Positions 17,785 through 25,508 of a DNA stretch of 64,000 bases are shown piece by piece. The stretch is from Alphaproteobacteria bacterium. Lineage in GTDB: Bacteria; Pseudomonadota; Alphaproteobacteria; CAAGCB01; CAG-977. A program made the position numbers and the translations under genes. How positions within the stretch are numbered: the first letter of the stretch is position 1; every line of letters starts with the position of its first letter. The notes under the pieces were generated by a model. The model ran no database searches. It was not told the DNA's origin and was given only the letters and a program-made list of their open reading frames with translations. The stretch spans positions 32,009 to 96,008 of the forward strand of contig CAAGEK010000024.1 in the NCBI GenBank assembly GCA_900768845.1, read 5' to 3'.

Positions 17785-18481
17785 GCGTCGTTTTTCCCTT
17801 TCGCAGGGGTTCGCCTTTTCAAGATTTTCCGGAAAATTTCAAGCAGGGAATTTCCCGAAGAGGGTGGAAGCGAACCTCCCGAAACGGTTTCGGGATCAAG
17901 TTTTGACGCACGGACGGCGGCTTCCATAACAATCGTTCCCGCAATTTCCGGCGGAAGGTTCGTCGTTTTTGCGATGATGATCGCCTGTGCCGCTCCCGCA
18001 AACAGCCAACCCGTCGTCAGGGGATCGACTCCGCGTTTATATTGTCGGCGCACATATTCATACAACGGCGGCCATTGTGTTTTCAACATATCGAAAACGG
18101 GTTCTTGCGGCTGATGTTCTTCCGGAACCGTCAGTTTGCCATAGTCCGGCGTTCCCAAAGTTTGTGCCGCACGTTTTACGATTTCCAAAATATCGGGAGG
18201 TTTTCCGCCGGCGGCGGCAACGCCCGAAGCGATGATATTCCACACGGACGCGGGAGCTTCCAACAAAGGCTGATTCAGCTCATTGCCAAAGAAATATGTT
18301 TTCCCGTCCGCGGATTTTACCCGAATGAACGCGTCTTTCGCCGGAATCATCCCCGCTCTGACGGCTTCGCGCACGCGAAGCCCGCACAAGCCCCCAAGAT
18401 TCCCAAAAGGGTTTCCGGATGCGGATACTTTCGGGACAGGTTTTCTTCGATATACCGTATCGTTTCTTCCGTAACGGTCAT
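17781..18481 (-). pseudogene. Unknown protein with one frameshift
   Basis: The natural start is the ATG at 18481 (MTVTEETIRYIEENLSRKYP...LLGILGACAGFACA). After that the frame must change, at about 18360-18385, to continue AVRAGMIPAKDAFIRVKSAD...YFFGNELNQPLLEAPASVWN down to the stop at 17781. Read through, the protein would be about 230 residues with a central hydrophobic region (TTGWLFAGAAQAIIIAKTT) and a basic C-terminus. No family is recognised. It overlaps the OmpA-like pseudogene by 4 bp, so both were once one operon. A continuous reading from an upstream ATG at 18512 exists, but its first about 45 residues are Arg-rich shadow sequence and not credible. Confidence 0.6.
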
Positions 18482-18533
18482 ATCTTCGTTTCCTTTTCAA
18501 AAGCTCAAGCACCCGATCGGGATTTCCGCCCGT

Positions 18534-19313
18534 TTAAATGCCCGACTGCCTTTTTTTACCGTTTAAGATCGAGAGTTGCATCGGCGGTTTCAAATAAACT
18601 TTTCCCAAATCGACGGCGTCTTTTGCCATTGGAGACGGTTTATGGGAAATTATCGGCGAAGACGGATTTTTTTGGAAATCTTTTAATTTCCGTTCGGCTT
18701 CTTTCGCATTCAAGCCGTGTTCGCCCATTTGCTTTATCGCCGCGGTCAGTTCGTCGGGGGTGACCAAAAAGACGTGTCCGCCTTTTCCGTTTTTGCCGTG
18801 CCAATATTCTTTGGCTTTTTCGTTCATGGCAACGGATTTCTCATCGGCGTCCGGAGGTAAATCTCTGGGAAAAGGTTCTCCGGGATTGCCGAATGTCATC
18901 GTATAAATCCCGCCTTTACCGGTCGAGCCGTACGGACCGTAAATCGCATGAACGAGATTGGTTTTCGGTAAATCTTTGGCATTGATGATCGCCACTTTTA
19001 TATCGGCTTCCCCCCGTGTCCCCGGTTCGCGTACAATGTTGAAAATCTTATCCGTTTGCAATTCTTCCGCCGAAACGACGGCGTCGGTGCCGACCCGACG
19101 ATCCGTTCTCAGTGCAAAAACTTTCCTTCCGGGGTTTCCTTTTTTATTGATTTCTTCCTGATAAGCTCTGTCGGTTCGTGCCAGAATGTTTGAAATATCG
19201 TCCTTTGTCGTGCTTTTTACGGCCTTTGAGCCGATGACCAAAGAATTGCCGTCGGAATGTCTGATTAAATGTTCTTCATTATTTGAAGCGGGTAAAAATT
19301 CTAATTTTTCCAT
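18534..19313 (-). CDS. Unknown protein with VHAIYGPYGSTGKGGIYT motif
   Basis: 259 residues from the ATG at 19313, preceded by GGGGGA (an ATG 60 bp upstream lacks this). No signal peptide or membrane segment. The middle (about 105-200) reads IVREPGTRGEADIKVAIINA, LVHAIYGPYGSTGKGGIYT, FGNPGEPFPR, KAKEYWHG and HVFLVTPDELTAAIKQ. That layout recalls small nuclease-like or toxin domains of the BECR (barnase/EndoU/colicin/RelE) superfold found in phage and effector proteins; this is a resemblance from memory, not a demonstrated homology. The C-terminal about 40 residues are Pro/Lys-rich and basic. It lies just upstream of the frameshifted operon, 52 bp from it. Function unknown. Confidence 0.7.
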   Translation of the reverse strand: MEKLEFLPASNNEEHLIRHSDGNSLVIGSKAVKSTTKDDISNILARTDRAYQEEINKKGNPGRKVFALRTDRRVGTDAVVSAEELQTDKIFNIVREPGTRGEADIKVAIINAKDLPKTNLVHAIYGPYGSTGKGGIYTMTFGNPGEPFPRDLPPDADEKSVAMNEKAKEYWHGKNGKGGHVFLVTPDELTAAIKQMGEHGLNAKEAERKLKDFQKNPSSPIISHKPSPMAKDAVDLGKVYLKPPMQLSILNGKKRQSGI

Positions 19314-20138
19314 TATGATTCCCCCTGCATTTTTAACGGATGCAATTATACGCCATATCCGGCGCGAATTCAAATGAAGTGAATGATATTTGATCCGTAA
19401 AAATTTAAAGGTTCTGATAAAATATGCGGGATGTAATAAACGGATGTTGGGGCTGGTGTGAAACCGTCAATTAGCATGATAATGAACGGAAAAAACGCGC
19501 AACGGATGATAAAATACTGTTTGAGTTTTTGGTATTGGAAAGTGTGTAGATCGGATTGAGCTGACGGATTGTTTTTAAAAAACGCAGACGCGGATGTTGA
19601 AAAATTGATGTTGTTTGCCAAAATCGTCAGGAATCAGTCGAAACTAAAATCACAATCCTGAACGCCCGTCTGTTTCTTGAAATACAAAAGGAATTCGGTA
19701 GCTTTTATAATTATACTTTGTCATTTTCCCGATAAAAGGTCGTTCATCAATACTTTTCGGTATTTAAAGACCTCGCTATGTCGTTTCCGGAAGCCGATGC
19801 AATGAGTGGAAATATGAAAAATGCGGATTTCAATTTTTCGGAACGACGATAGGTTTCGTCCATTTACAAGCCATGGTAATTACATTTGCAGAAATAAAGA
19901 CAATTAAGATAAAAAATCAAATACGTTTAAAAAAACAGCTTTTTAAATAATAAAAAATATATGATTTTTAGATTTCGAATCTCAGTTAATTCAATAAATC
20001 TGCAACAGAGATTTCAGAGAAAAATGTTTGCAATACCGTGATTTTGCACAGCATATTAAGGTAATTCAGGTAATCTTCAATATACTTTTTATTATACATA
20101 CTACTGTTAAAAATGTTTATAATGTTTAAAAATTTAAT
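19314..20138. other. AT-rich gene-free interval
   Basis: About 825 bp, visibly richer in A and T than the surroundings, with many poly-A/T runs. Short frames exist on both strands but none has a ribosome site, a family-like pattern or good codon use. It may be degraded mobile DNA. I see no RNA gene or inverted repeat except the terminator at its end. Confidence 0.5.
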
Positions 20139-20168
20139 AAAAAGACTTCCCTTTAGGGAAGTCTTTTT
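20139..20168 (-). terminator. Rho-independent terminator
   Basis: Perfect stem AAAAGACTTCCC / GGGAAGTCTTTT with TTTA loop, 40 bp after the stop of the minus-strand gene at 20208. Confidence 0.88.
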
Positions 20169-20207
20169 AGGTTTTAGGAATTAAGTCTTTTCGGAAGAAA
20201 GCATTGT

Positions 20208-21272
20208 TTAAATTCTGGTGCTTTGTTTACGGCGCAGAGCTTCTTGCCAACTCATTTTCTCACCTCTGGCCGCAGCGTCAGCCTGCCTGTTAACAGCAAC
20301 AGAGGGATGAACACGCGTGCCGTCAAACTCATCATTTGTCATAAGTCCTCGTTTTGCCAAATCTTTACGAGCTTTGTCTTCATGGCGGTGTACTTTCACA
20401 TAGTGATCGACTTTGTCTTCCATCGCTCCTCTGACGGCAACGGCATTGGCGTTATCTTCATTCATCGCGTTCAATTGCATATTAAGCTGTTTAGTATTAT
20501 TAGCCGCTGTGTTCACATTCTCAAGAGCCGCATTATAAGCTTCAGATGCGGGGGCATGGTCTTGCTTAAAAGTTTCAATCATTTCCGTATAAGGTTTGTT
20601 TGCCAACTTCTGCATATACTCATTATTTTCTTTATTTCTAAAGTAATAACCGAATGTGTCTCCCGACCCGACAAGCTTCCGGGTATTTTGACAAATATGG
20701 TTGCATTGAGCCATCAAATCAACCTTGGCATCAGGGGTGCGTTTTAAACGTTTATCCATTTTATATTTCATCCGCGTGGCAAGCGGCAATTTTTCATAAG
20801 GCGTTTTGAGTTTATAGATATTCTCCGAAGGATGTTTTCCATCCGGCGTGTTTAAACCGGCTTTAATGCACTCCTGCAAAAAACCATAACAAATTTCGGC
20901 CGTTTCTTTCGGGGGTAAAGCACTCGCCACAGGGCCGAATTTGCCGTCAATCATTTCGCATGTATAACCGTTAATACCGTCAAGTGCTTGTGGAATGCAA
21001 CGTGAGCAATAGTCATCGTATGCAGAAACCATTCCTTCAAACTTCCCCTTTTGATCTGCCACATCTCTTTTCTGATCGGTGTTTTTTTCTGCTTCGGCAA
21101 TTTCTTTTTGCTTTGTTTCTAATGCCTTCTGGTCATACTGCGGCATTTTGGCAACATATTCGTCGATATGACGACGCGCATCATCAACCGTCTGGAAATC
21201 AGAAATTTTAAATAAACTACCGTATTTAATCTGTAATAGCTGTTTTTCAATATTTGAGTGTTTTTCCGACAT
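20208..21272 (-). CDS. Unknown soluble helical protein
   Basis: 354 residues from the ATG at 21272, which has the strong ribosome site AAGGAGGAC (an ATG 42 bp upstream does not). No signal peptide or membrane segment. Predicted mostly helical with likely coiled coils at about 45-85 (QKALETKQKEIAEAEKNTDQ) and 255-320 (NVNTAANNTKQLNMQLNAMN). Cys residues cluster in the middle (YCSRCIPQ, YTCEMIDG, EICYGFLQEC, CNHICQ). The C-terminus is basic (EALRRKQSTRI). I recognise no family. Codon use is more AT-rich than the housekeeping genes. A terminator follows. A secreted-effector role is only a guess. Confidence 0.75.
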   Translation of the reverse strand: MSEKHSNIEKQLLQIKYGSLFKISDFQTVDDARRHIDEYVAKMPQYDQKALETKQKEIAEAEKNTDQKRDVADQKGKFEGMVSAYDDYCSRCIPQALDGINGYTCEMIDGKFGPVASALPPKETAEICYGFLQECIKAGLNTPDGKHPSENIYKLKTPYEKLPLATRMKYKMDKRLKRTPDAKVDLMAQCNHICQNTRKLVGSGDTFGYYFRNKENNEYMQKLANKPYTEMIETFKQDHAPASEAYNAALENVNTAANNTKQLNMQLNAMNEDNANAVAVRGAMEDKVDHYVKVHRHEDKARKDLAKRGLMTNDEFDGTRVHPSVAVNRQADAAARGEKMSWQEALRRKQSTRI

Positions 21273-21397
21273 GGCGTCCTCCTTAGCAACAATCCATAAG
21301 CAATAACAGTGCAATTATATCCACAACACTACAATTGTGTCAAGATATTCTGCGATTTATTGTGAGGTCTCTTTAAGTTATAGACAGGAAAAACCCA

Positions 21398-21983
21398 TTT
21401 AAATTTGGACAACTAAACTGTTCCTGAAACAAGGGGAACAGGCTTGACCGGCGAAGAAACAATCGTATCCGCTTACAGGCGTGAGTGGAAACGGTTTCAA
21501 CAATATGGCGTTCCCCAAGCCTTCTACGCGGACGGACGCAATATGTATCATCTTGATCCCGATAAAGAGCATCACTTCTTTACAATGATGTGCGAAGTCT
21601 TGGGAATACGCGTCATTCCGCCTCCTTCTCCACAAGCTAAAGAATGTGTCGAACGATACGACGGAAAGACGCCTTATCCCTTTAACGAAACTTGACGGAG
21701 TACAAGATACGAAAAATCGCAAACGAATACTTGCAACAATATCCGATCGCTCATACGCCTTTGCCGCAATGGGCTAACAAATGTCTGATTCATGGAAGTC
21801 CACTTAAAAATAATGATTGCACGGTTTGCTACAAGGGAAAATTTATCAAATCATCCCTATGTTCAAACGTACTCCGGCTGTCAAAAAATGTACCGTAAAA
21901 AAACTCTTTCAGGTCATATCTCCATCACCTGTAGAGACCGCTTTTTCCATAATCTGTCACCCCTTAAACTGTCCAAATTTAAA
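21398..21983 (+). mobile_element. Deleted insertion sequence with terminal inverted repeats and transposase fragments
   Basis: 586 bp bounded by 14-bp perfect inverted repeats: TTTAAATTTGGACA at 21398-21411 and its complement at 21970-21983. Inside, the plus strand encodes a DDE-transposase C-terminal fragment (VPQAFYADGRNMYHL, then PPPSPQAKECVER, where SPQAKGRVER is the usual form in ISNCY/IS481-like transposases) ending at a stop at 21695. It then continues in another frame to a tail segment (DCTVCYKGKF). The first catalytic Asp and the whole N-terminal half are missing, so the copy cannot transpose itself. No clear target-site duplication is visible. Confidence 0.75.
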
Positions 21984-22057
21984 GGAGATTTAACACAAAT
22001 ACGGTTTGTTAAATGTTTAAGAGAGGGGCGCGTCCGGTCTTTTGTTCGCAAGCTTTG

Positions 22058-22849
22058 TCAGTTGAAAATCAGCTCGTAAATCATATCGGGCTCTTCTGTC
22101 GTTTCGGCAGGCCTGTTTTTCCAGAGCTTTATGCGGATTGAAGCGGGCAGGGCCGTCAGGAAAAAATGGTTGCGGCTTTCATAAGGCGAATAATTATTGC
22201 ATCCTTGTCGGGCTTTGCAGGAATAACCGCGGTGAAAAAATCCTTGCGTCGGCGTAACGTCTGTCGACAGATTGACGCTTTCTTTAAAGCGGATGTTGTG
22301 TGTTTTATCGGCAAAGGCGTACCCGTATCCCAAGTCGTTGGCGTTTGCGTCTTGAAGAATGATTGCTGAAAAAAAACGGTTTTTACGGTAGAAAGCCGTG
22401 TAATTTATATAAACGGACAGCGTATTTTCCGGTTCGTTGTAAGCGGCGCGGTAGGGAATCAGGTAATCGGCTTCGGAACATCCCGTCTTTGAATAAAAGG
22501 AAAAAGACAGCATACTGACGTAAAATAACAGTTCGGGGTTTAAAATCCCGACGCTTTCCCGAGAAAGGCCTTTGCCGATGTCTTGCGATCCGTTCACGCC
22601 GAAACAGGTGATTTCATAAGCACTGATCCACGGCAAGCCGTCTTCGATCTGAAAAACGCGGTCGGCGGGGCGGTAAGGAGTGCCGTTTCCGAATACGGGT
22701 GAATCGTTTACGGCGGCGATGCGGCGGTTCAAAATTTCTTTTTTGCTTAACCCGCTGAACGCTTGCATTTTTTTGAGCCGGATTTCCGTACTTTGCGCGC
22801 CGGAAGCCGAAAAACACATCAAGAGAAAAAGAAAAACACAACGCCGCAT
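22058..22849 (-). CDS. Secreted protein of unknown function
   Basis: 263 residues. The start is placed at the ATG at 22849 because AAGG lies eight bases upstream and a signal peptide follows directly (MRRCVFLFLLMCFSASGAQS); the open frame reaches back into tRNA-Pro but that part is not credible. The mature part has four to five Cys residues (ITCFG, KTGCSEA, YSCKARQGCNN) that could form disulfides in the periplasm, and alternating polar/hydrophobic strands (LSVYINYTAFYRKNRFFSAI), compatible with a beta-sandwich. No family recognised. It follows tRNA-Pro and precedes the IS remnant. Confidence 0.72.
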   Translation of the reverse strand: MRRCVFLFLLMCFSASGAQSTEIRLKKMQAFSGLSKKEILNRRIAAVNDSPVFGNGTPYRPADRVFQIEDGLPWISAYEITCFGVNGSQDIGKGLSRESVGILNPELLFYVSMLSFSFYSKTGCSEADYLIPYRAAYNEPENTLSVYINYTAFYRKNRFFSAIILQDANANDLGYGYAFADKTHNIRFKESVNLSTDVTPTQGFFHRGYSCKARQGCNNYSPYESRNHFFLTALPASIRIKLWKNRPAETTEEPDMIYELIFN

Positions 22850-22954
22850 TGTCATGTCCTTGCCGTTTGAGGAAAAGCCGGACATTTTAAAAGGGGCACA
22901 AGAAAAAATGCATGACCGGCCGCCGAAAATAAAAAGGGCTTTGCCTGTTTGAAA

Positions 22955-23034
<80 letters not shown>

Positions 23035-23103
23035 CCGGATCCGGCAAAGTGTCCGGCAGTCGTAAAAAAACGCCGGCAACCCTGCAATCATATCGGAAAC
23101 GGG

Positions 23104-23571
23104 TTATTTTTCAATATTAAAAACGGGATGGCGGACAATATCGCCTTCGGAAATGTCAAAACGCCGCGCACTGCCGGCTTTCATTTCCAAAACGCTTGTC
23201 ATTTTCCCGTCCGTCGTTATGACGTCGCGGGAAAAAGGTTCCGTATATTCGGCAATGTGGCGGATGACGCCCGATGCGTCAATGAAAAACATATCCAGCG
23301 ACATGGGCGTGTCGGCCATCCACATCCCGATTTTTCGGGGCGTTTCAAACAGGAACAACATTCCCGCATCGTCCGCCATTTCCGTCCGGAACATCAGTCC
23401 GCGCTCCCTTTGAGCCGGACTTTTCGCCAGTTCGACGTTCAAAGGCAGAGGCGGCAGGTTCCGGCGTTCTATTTCAATGCGGGCGGTTTCAAAAACGATC
23501 TCCCTGCCTGCGGAATCGTCGGGCAGACATCCGCAAAGCAGGAACAGGCATACAAACCACGCTTGTTTCAT
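23104..23571 (-). CDS. DUF192-family lipoprotein
   Basis: 155 residues from the ATG at 23571 (AAGGA seven bases upstream; an ATG five codons earlier is less well placed). The N-terminus MKQAWFVCLFLLCGC is a lipoprotein-type signal with Cys at residue 15. The rest is a clean DUF192 domain: LNVELAKSPAQRERGLMFR, GMLFLFETPRKIGMWMADT, PMSLDMFFIDASGVI and VLEMKAGSARRF. DUF192 proteins are small beta-barrel-like periplasmic proteins of unknown function, widespread in Proteobacteria. The gene is separated from the next minus-strand gene by a hairpin, so it is probably transcribed alone. Confidence 0.9.
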   Translation of the reverse strand: MKQAWFVCLFLLCGCLPDDSAGREIVFETARIEIERRNLPPLPLNVELAKSPAQRERGLMFRTEMADDAGMLFLFETPRKIGMWMADTPMSLDMFFIDASGVIRHIAEYTEPFSRDVITTDGKMTSVLEMKAGSARRFDISEGDIVRHPVFNIEK

Positions 23572-23589
23572 TTGTCGTTCCTTCATAAG

Positions 23590-23624
23590 GAAAGCCCCCT
23601 TCCGGTAAAGGGAGGGGGCTTTTT
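23590..23624 (-). terminator. Probable terminator
   Basis: Strong GC stem AAAGCCCCCT / AGGGGGCTTT (with CCC/GG inner bases), placed just after the stop of the minus-strand gene ending at 23635; the T tract is short. Confidence 0.6.
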
Positions 23625-23634
23625 CGGGAGAAAA

Positions 23635-24546
23635 TCATTTGTCACCGAAAGGGGAATAGGATTTCATTCCCACGACGTCTTTGGCGTCGTCTTTTTTAAC
23701 TTCTTCGGGTTTGGGTTCTTCTTTCGCCGCGGCGACCGGTTCGACGGGCACACCGGCGGGAACGTCGATCGCAGCCGGTTCGTCGGCCTTGGTCGTAATA
23801 TCCTTGCGATCGCGGGTGGCGGGGGATTCCATCTGCAACGCCGTTCTGCCGTCGATCGTTGACAGTTTCATCGTCGATTTGCCCTGATGGTCGATATAAG
23901 ACAGGACGGCGGCCGCGGGCTGTGCCTGCAAAGCGACCGTTCCGCCGACGGTTTCCGTCATGGCCAGCGTCGTTTTGTCACCCGTCATGTCGATCGTGCT
24001 TTTCGTACCGTCGATGGACAGTTCCGCCGTGCCGGAGCTGACAACGTCGACAGAGGCCGTACCGTTTCCTGTCAACCCCAGATAAATGTTGTTGTTGCGC
24101 GTGTCGTCGGTTACGGAAATCGAACGGACGGAGTTGACAAGGCTCATATTGATTTTGCCTTGATAAACGTCGGTCAGGGACAGGGAAGCGTTCTTTTCGT
24201 CGACCGACATGGCGGCGACGGGGAATTTCCCTTTGTGCATCATGGCAAACGAAGTCGTTTGGTTGTCCGCGCTCCACACGCCGCGAATCTGTCCTTCGTC
24301 ATCCTTTAATACGAAAACCTGAGCCTCGACGACTGCGGGGATTTTCGCTTCGCCTTCCTTGGAAAACGCCTGTACCGCGGCTTTGAGCTGATCTTCGGGA
24401 GACGCTTGCGCCGTCGCGGGGCGGTTGATCGTCAGCCCTCCCGAAAAAGAGGCGTATGCGGCAAAGCATACGAGTGCGGCAACCGAACGGGTCAGAAAGC
24501 GGCACTTTTTTTCCAAATGCTGAACGCGTGTTTCCAAATTTTCCAT
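23635..24546 (-). CDS. Membrane-anchored protein with coiled coil and repetitive beta region, unknown
   Basis: 303 residues from the ATG at 24546 (GGAG six bases upstream). Residues 1-15 form a short heptad-type coiled coil (NLETRVQHLEKK), then a transmembrane anchor (LTRSVAALVCFAAYASFSGG), giving a type II protein with its bulk in the periplasm. From about 60 to 230 there is a repeating strand-turn pattern with GxIRGVWSADN, ASLSLTDVYQGKINM, ISVTDD, NIYLGLTGNGTASVDV, suggesting a right-handed beta structure. The C-terminal 60 residues are Pro/Glu/Lys/Ala-rich and disordered. No named family is recognised. Confidence 0.75.
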   Translation of the reverse strand: MENLETRVQHLEKKCRFLTRSVAALVCFAAYASFSGGLTINRPATAQASPEDQLKAAVQAFSKEGEAKIPAVVEAQVFVLKDDEGQIRGVWSADNQTTSFAMMHKGKFPVAAMSVDEKNASLSLTDVYQGKINMSLVNSVRSISVTDDTRNNNIYLGLTGNGTASVDVVSSGTAELSIDGTKSTIDMTGDKTTLAMTETVGGTVALQAQPAAAVLSYIDHQGKSTMKLSTIDGRTALQMESPATRDRKDITTKADEPAAIDVPAGVPVEPVAAAKEEPKPEEVKKDDAKDVVGMKSYSPFGDK

Positions 24547-24695
24547 TTTCAACTCCATGTGAATTAGGCGGGCGTTTTTCAATTTGCATATAATCTACGG
24601 AAAATACGTTAATTATATATGAATGGCAGTTTATTCCTTTTTTGACTTTAATGGAATCCCTTTTATCGTCGGAAGGAATTTTTTCCAAAGCGGTT

Positions 24696-25235
24696 TCAGG
24701 CTTTTTTCTTCGGCAACCATTTTTTAACGGCGACCGCTTTGCCCGTTTGGGATCGCATGACCTTCGTACCGGCGAATTTTTCCGCGGCGGGCGTTGCCGG
24801 AGTATTTTTGCCCTGCATATAAAAATCCGTCATTTCGTTTATGTCTATGACGGATCCTTCGCCTTTGGCAAACGCGGCGGCGTACGGTTCGTGGGTTGCA
24901 ATCAGTCTTGCCAGATAATCCGCCGAATGCGCGCCGTATTTCCGCCAGATCGTCTGTAAAAGGGCTTCCGTCGTCCGGTCGAACGCCGTTTTTTTGACCA
25001 AAGGCCGTCCCGAAGCATAGATTTTATAGCTGTTCGGTTCGACGGGGCCCCGATCCGTTGCGATGAAAACCGAAGGCATCAACATTTCCCCGCCCGTCAT
25101 GGCGGCATAATATCCTTGCGACAGAAACATCAGGAATTGCATCTTTGCCGGTTGCAGATACTCTTTGTCGTTTAATGCGGTGTCTATGAACCATTCCGCA
25201 ACATCGAAAACGGATTGAGCGGCGGTTTTTGTCAT
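24696..25235 (-). CDS. Panacea-domain (SocA/DUF4065-like) protein
   Basis: 179 residues from the ATG at 25235 (GAGG eight bases upstream). The first about 140 residues match the Panacea/SocA pattern: DVAEWFIDTALNDKEYLQPAKMQFLMFLSQGYY (an opening like xxVAxYFlxkxxxxxxxxItxlkLqKLlYfaqg), GPVEPNSYK, FDRTTEALLQTIWRKYGAHS and THEPYAAAF. Panacea is a promiscuous antitoxin domain in toxin-antitoxin systems and is also found in phage proteins such as GepA. The last about 40 residues are basic. There is no obvious toxin beside it: the downstream neighbour is a membrane-anchored unknown and the upstream gene is divergent. Confidence 0.8.
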   Translation of the reverse strand: MTKTAAQSVFDVAEWFIDTALNDKEYLQPAKMQFLMFLSQGYYAAMTGGEMLMPSVFIATDRGPVEPNSYKIYASGRPLVKKTAFDRTTEALLQTIWRKYGAHSADYLARLIATHEPYAAAFAKGEGSVIDINEMTDFYMQGKNTPATPAAEKFAGTKVMRSQTGKAVAVKKWLPKKKA

Positions 25236-25508
25236 GAAAATATCCTCGGTTTGATTCTTTCGGGGAATGTTGCGCGATTTTTCCGGTAAAGAAAAGACGA
25301 AAATCCGTTCGTGCGTTTTTTTTTGCACGCGGCGAAGGTTTTAAGCACCCGAAACGTTATGAATCATGGACAAGTCCGAATTAAAAGGATAGTATGTAAA
25401 CCGTTTTTTTAGTGCTTCGGACGCGGACACGGCCGACGGCGGCATGACATCCCCCCGAAGTGCTGTAAAGTTATGAACATCAACGGATTTGAAACAGAGG
25501 TCTTCAAT

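Noticed and set aside
14486..18534. A complete prophage around the Mom-like gene
   Set aside because: No integrase, capsid, tail or lysis gene is visible on either side; only a single phage-type gene by a tRNA.
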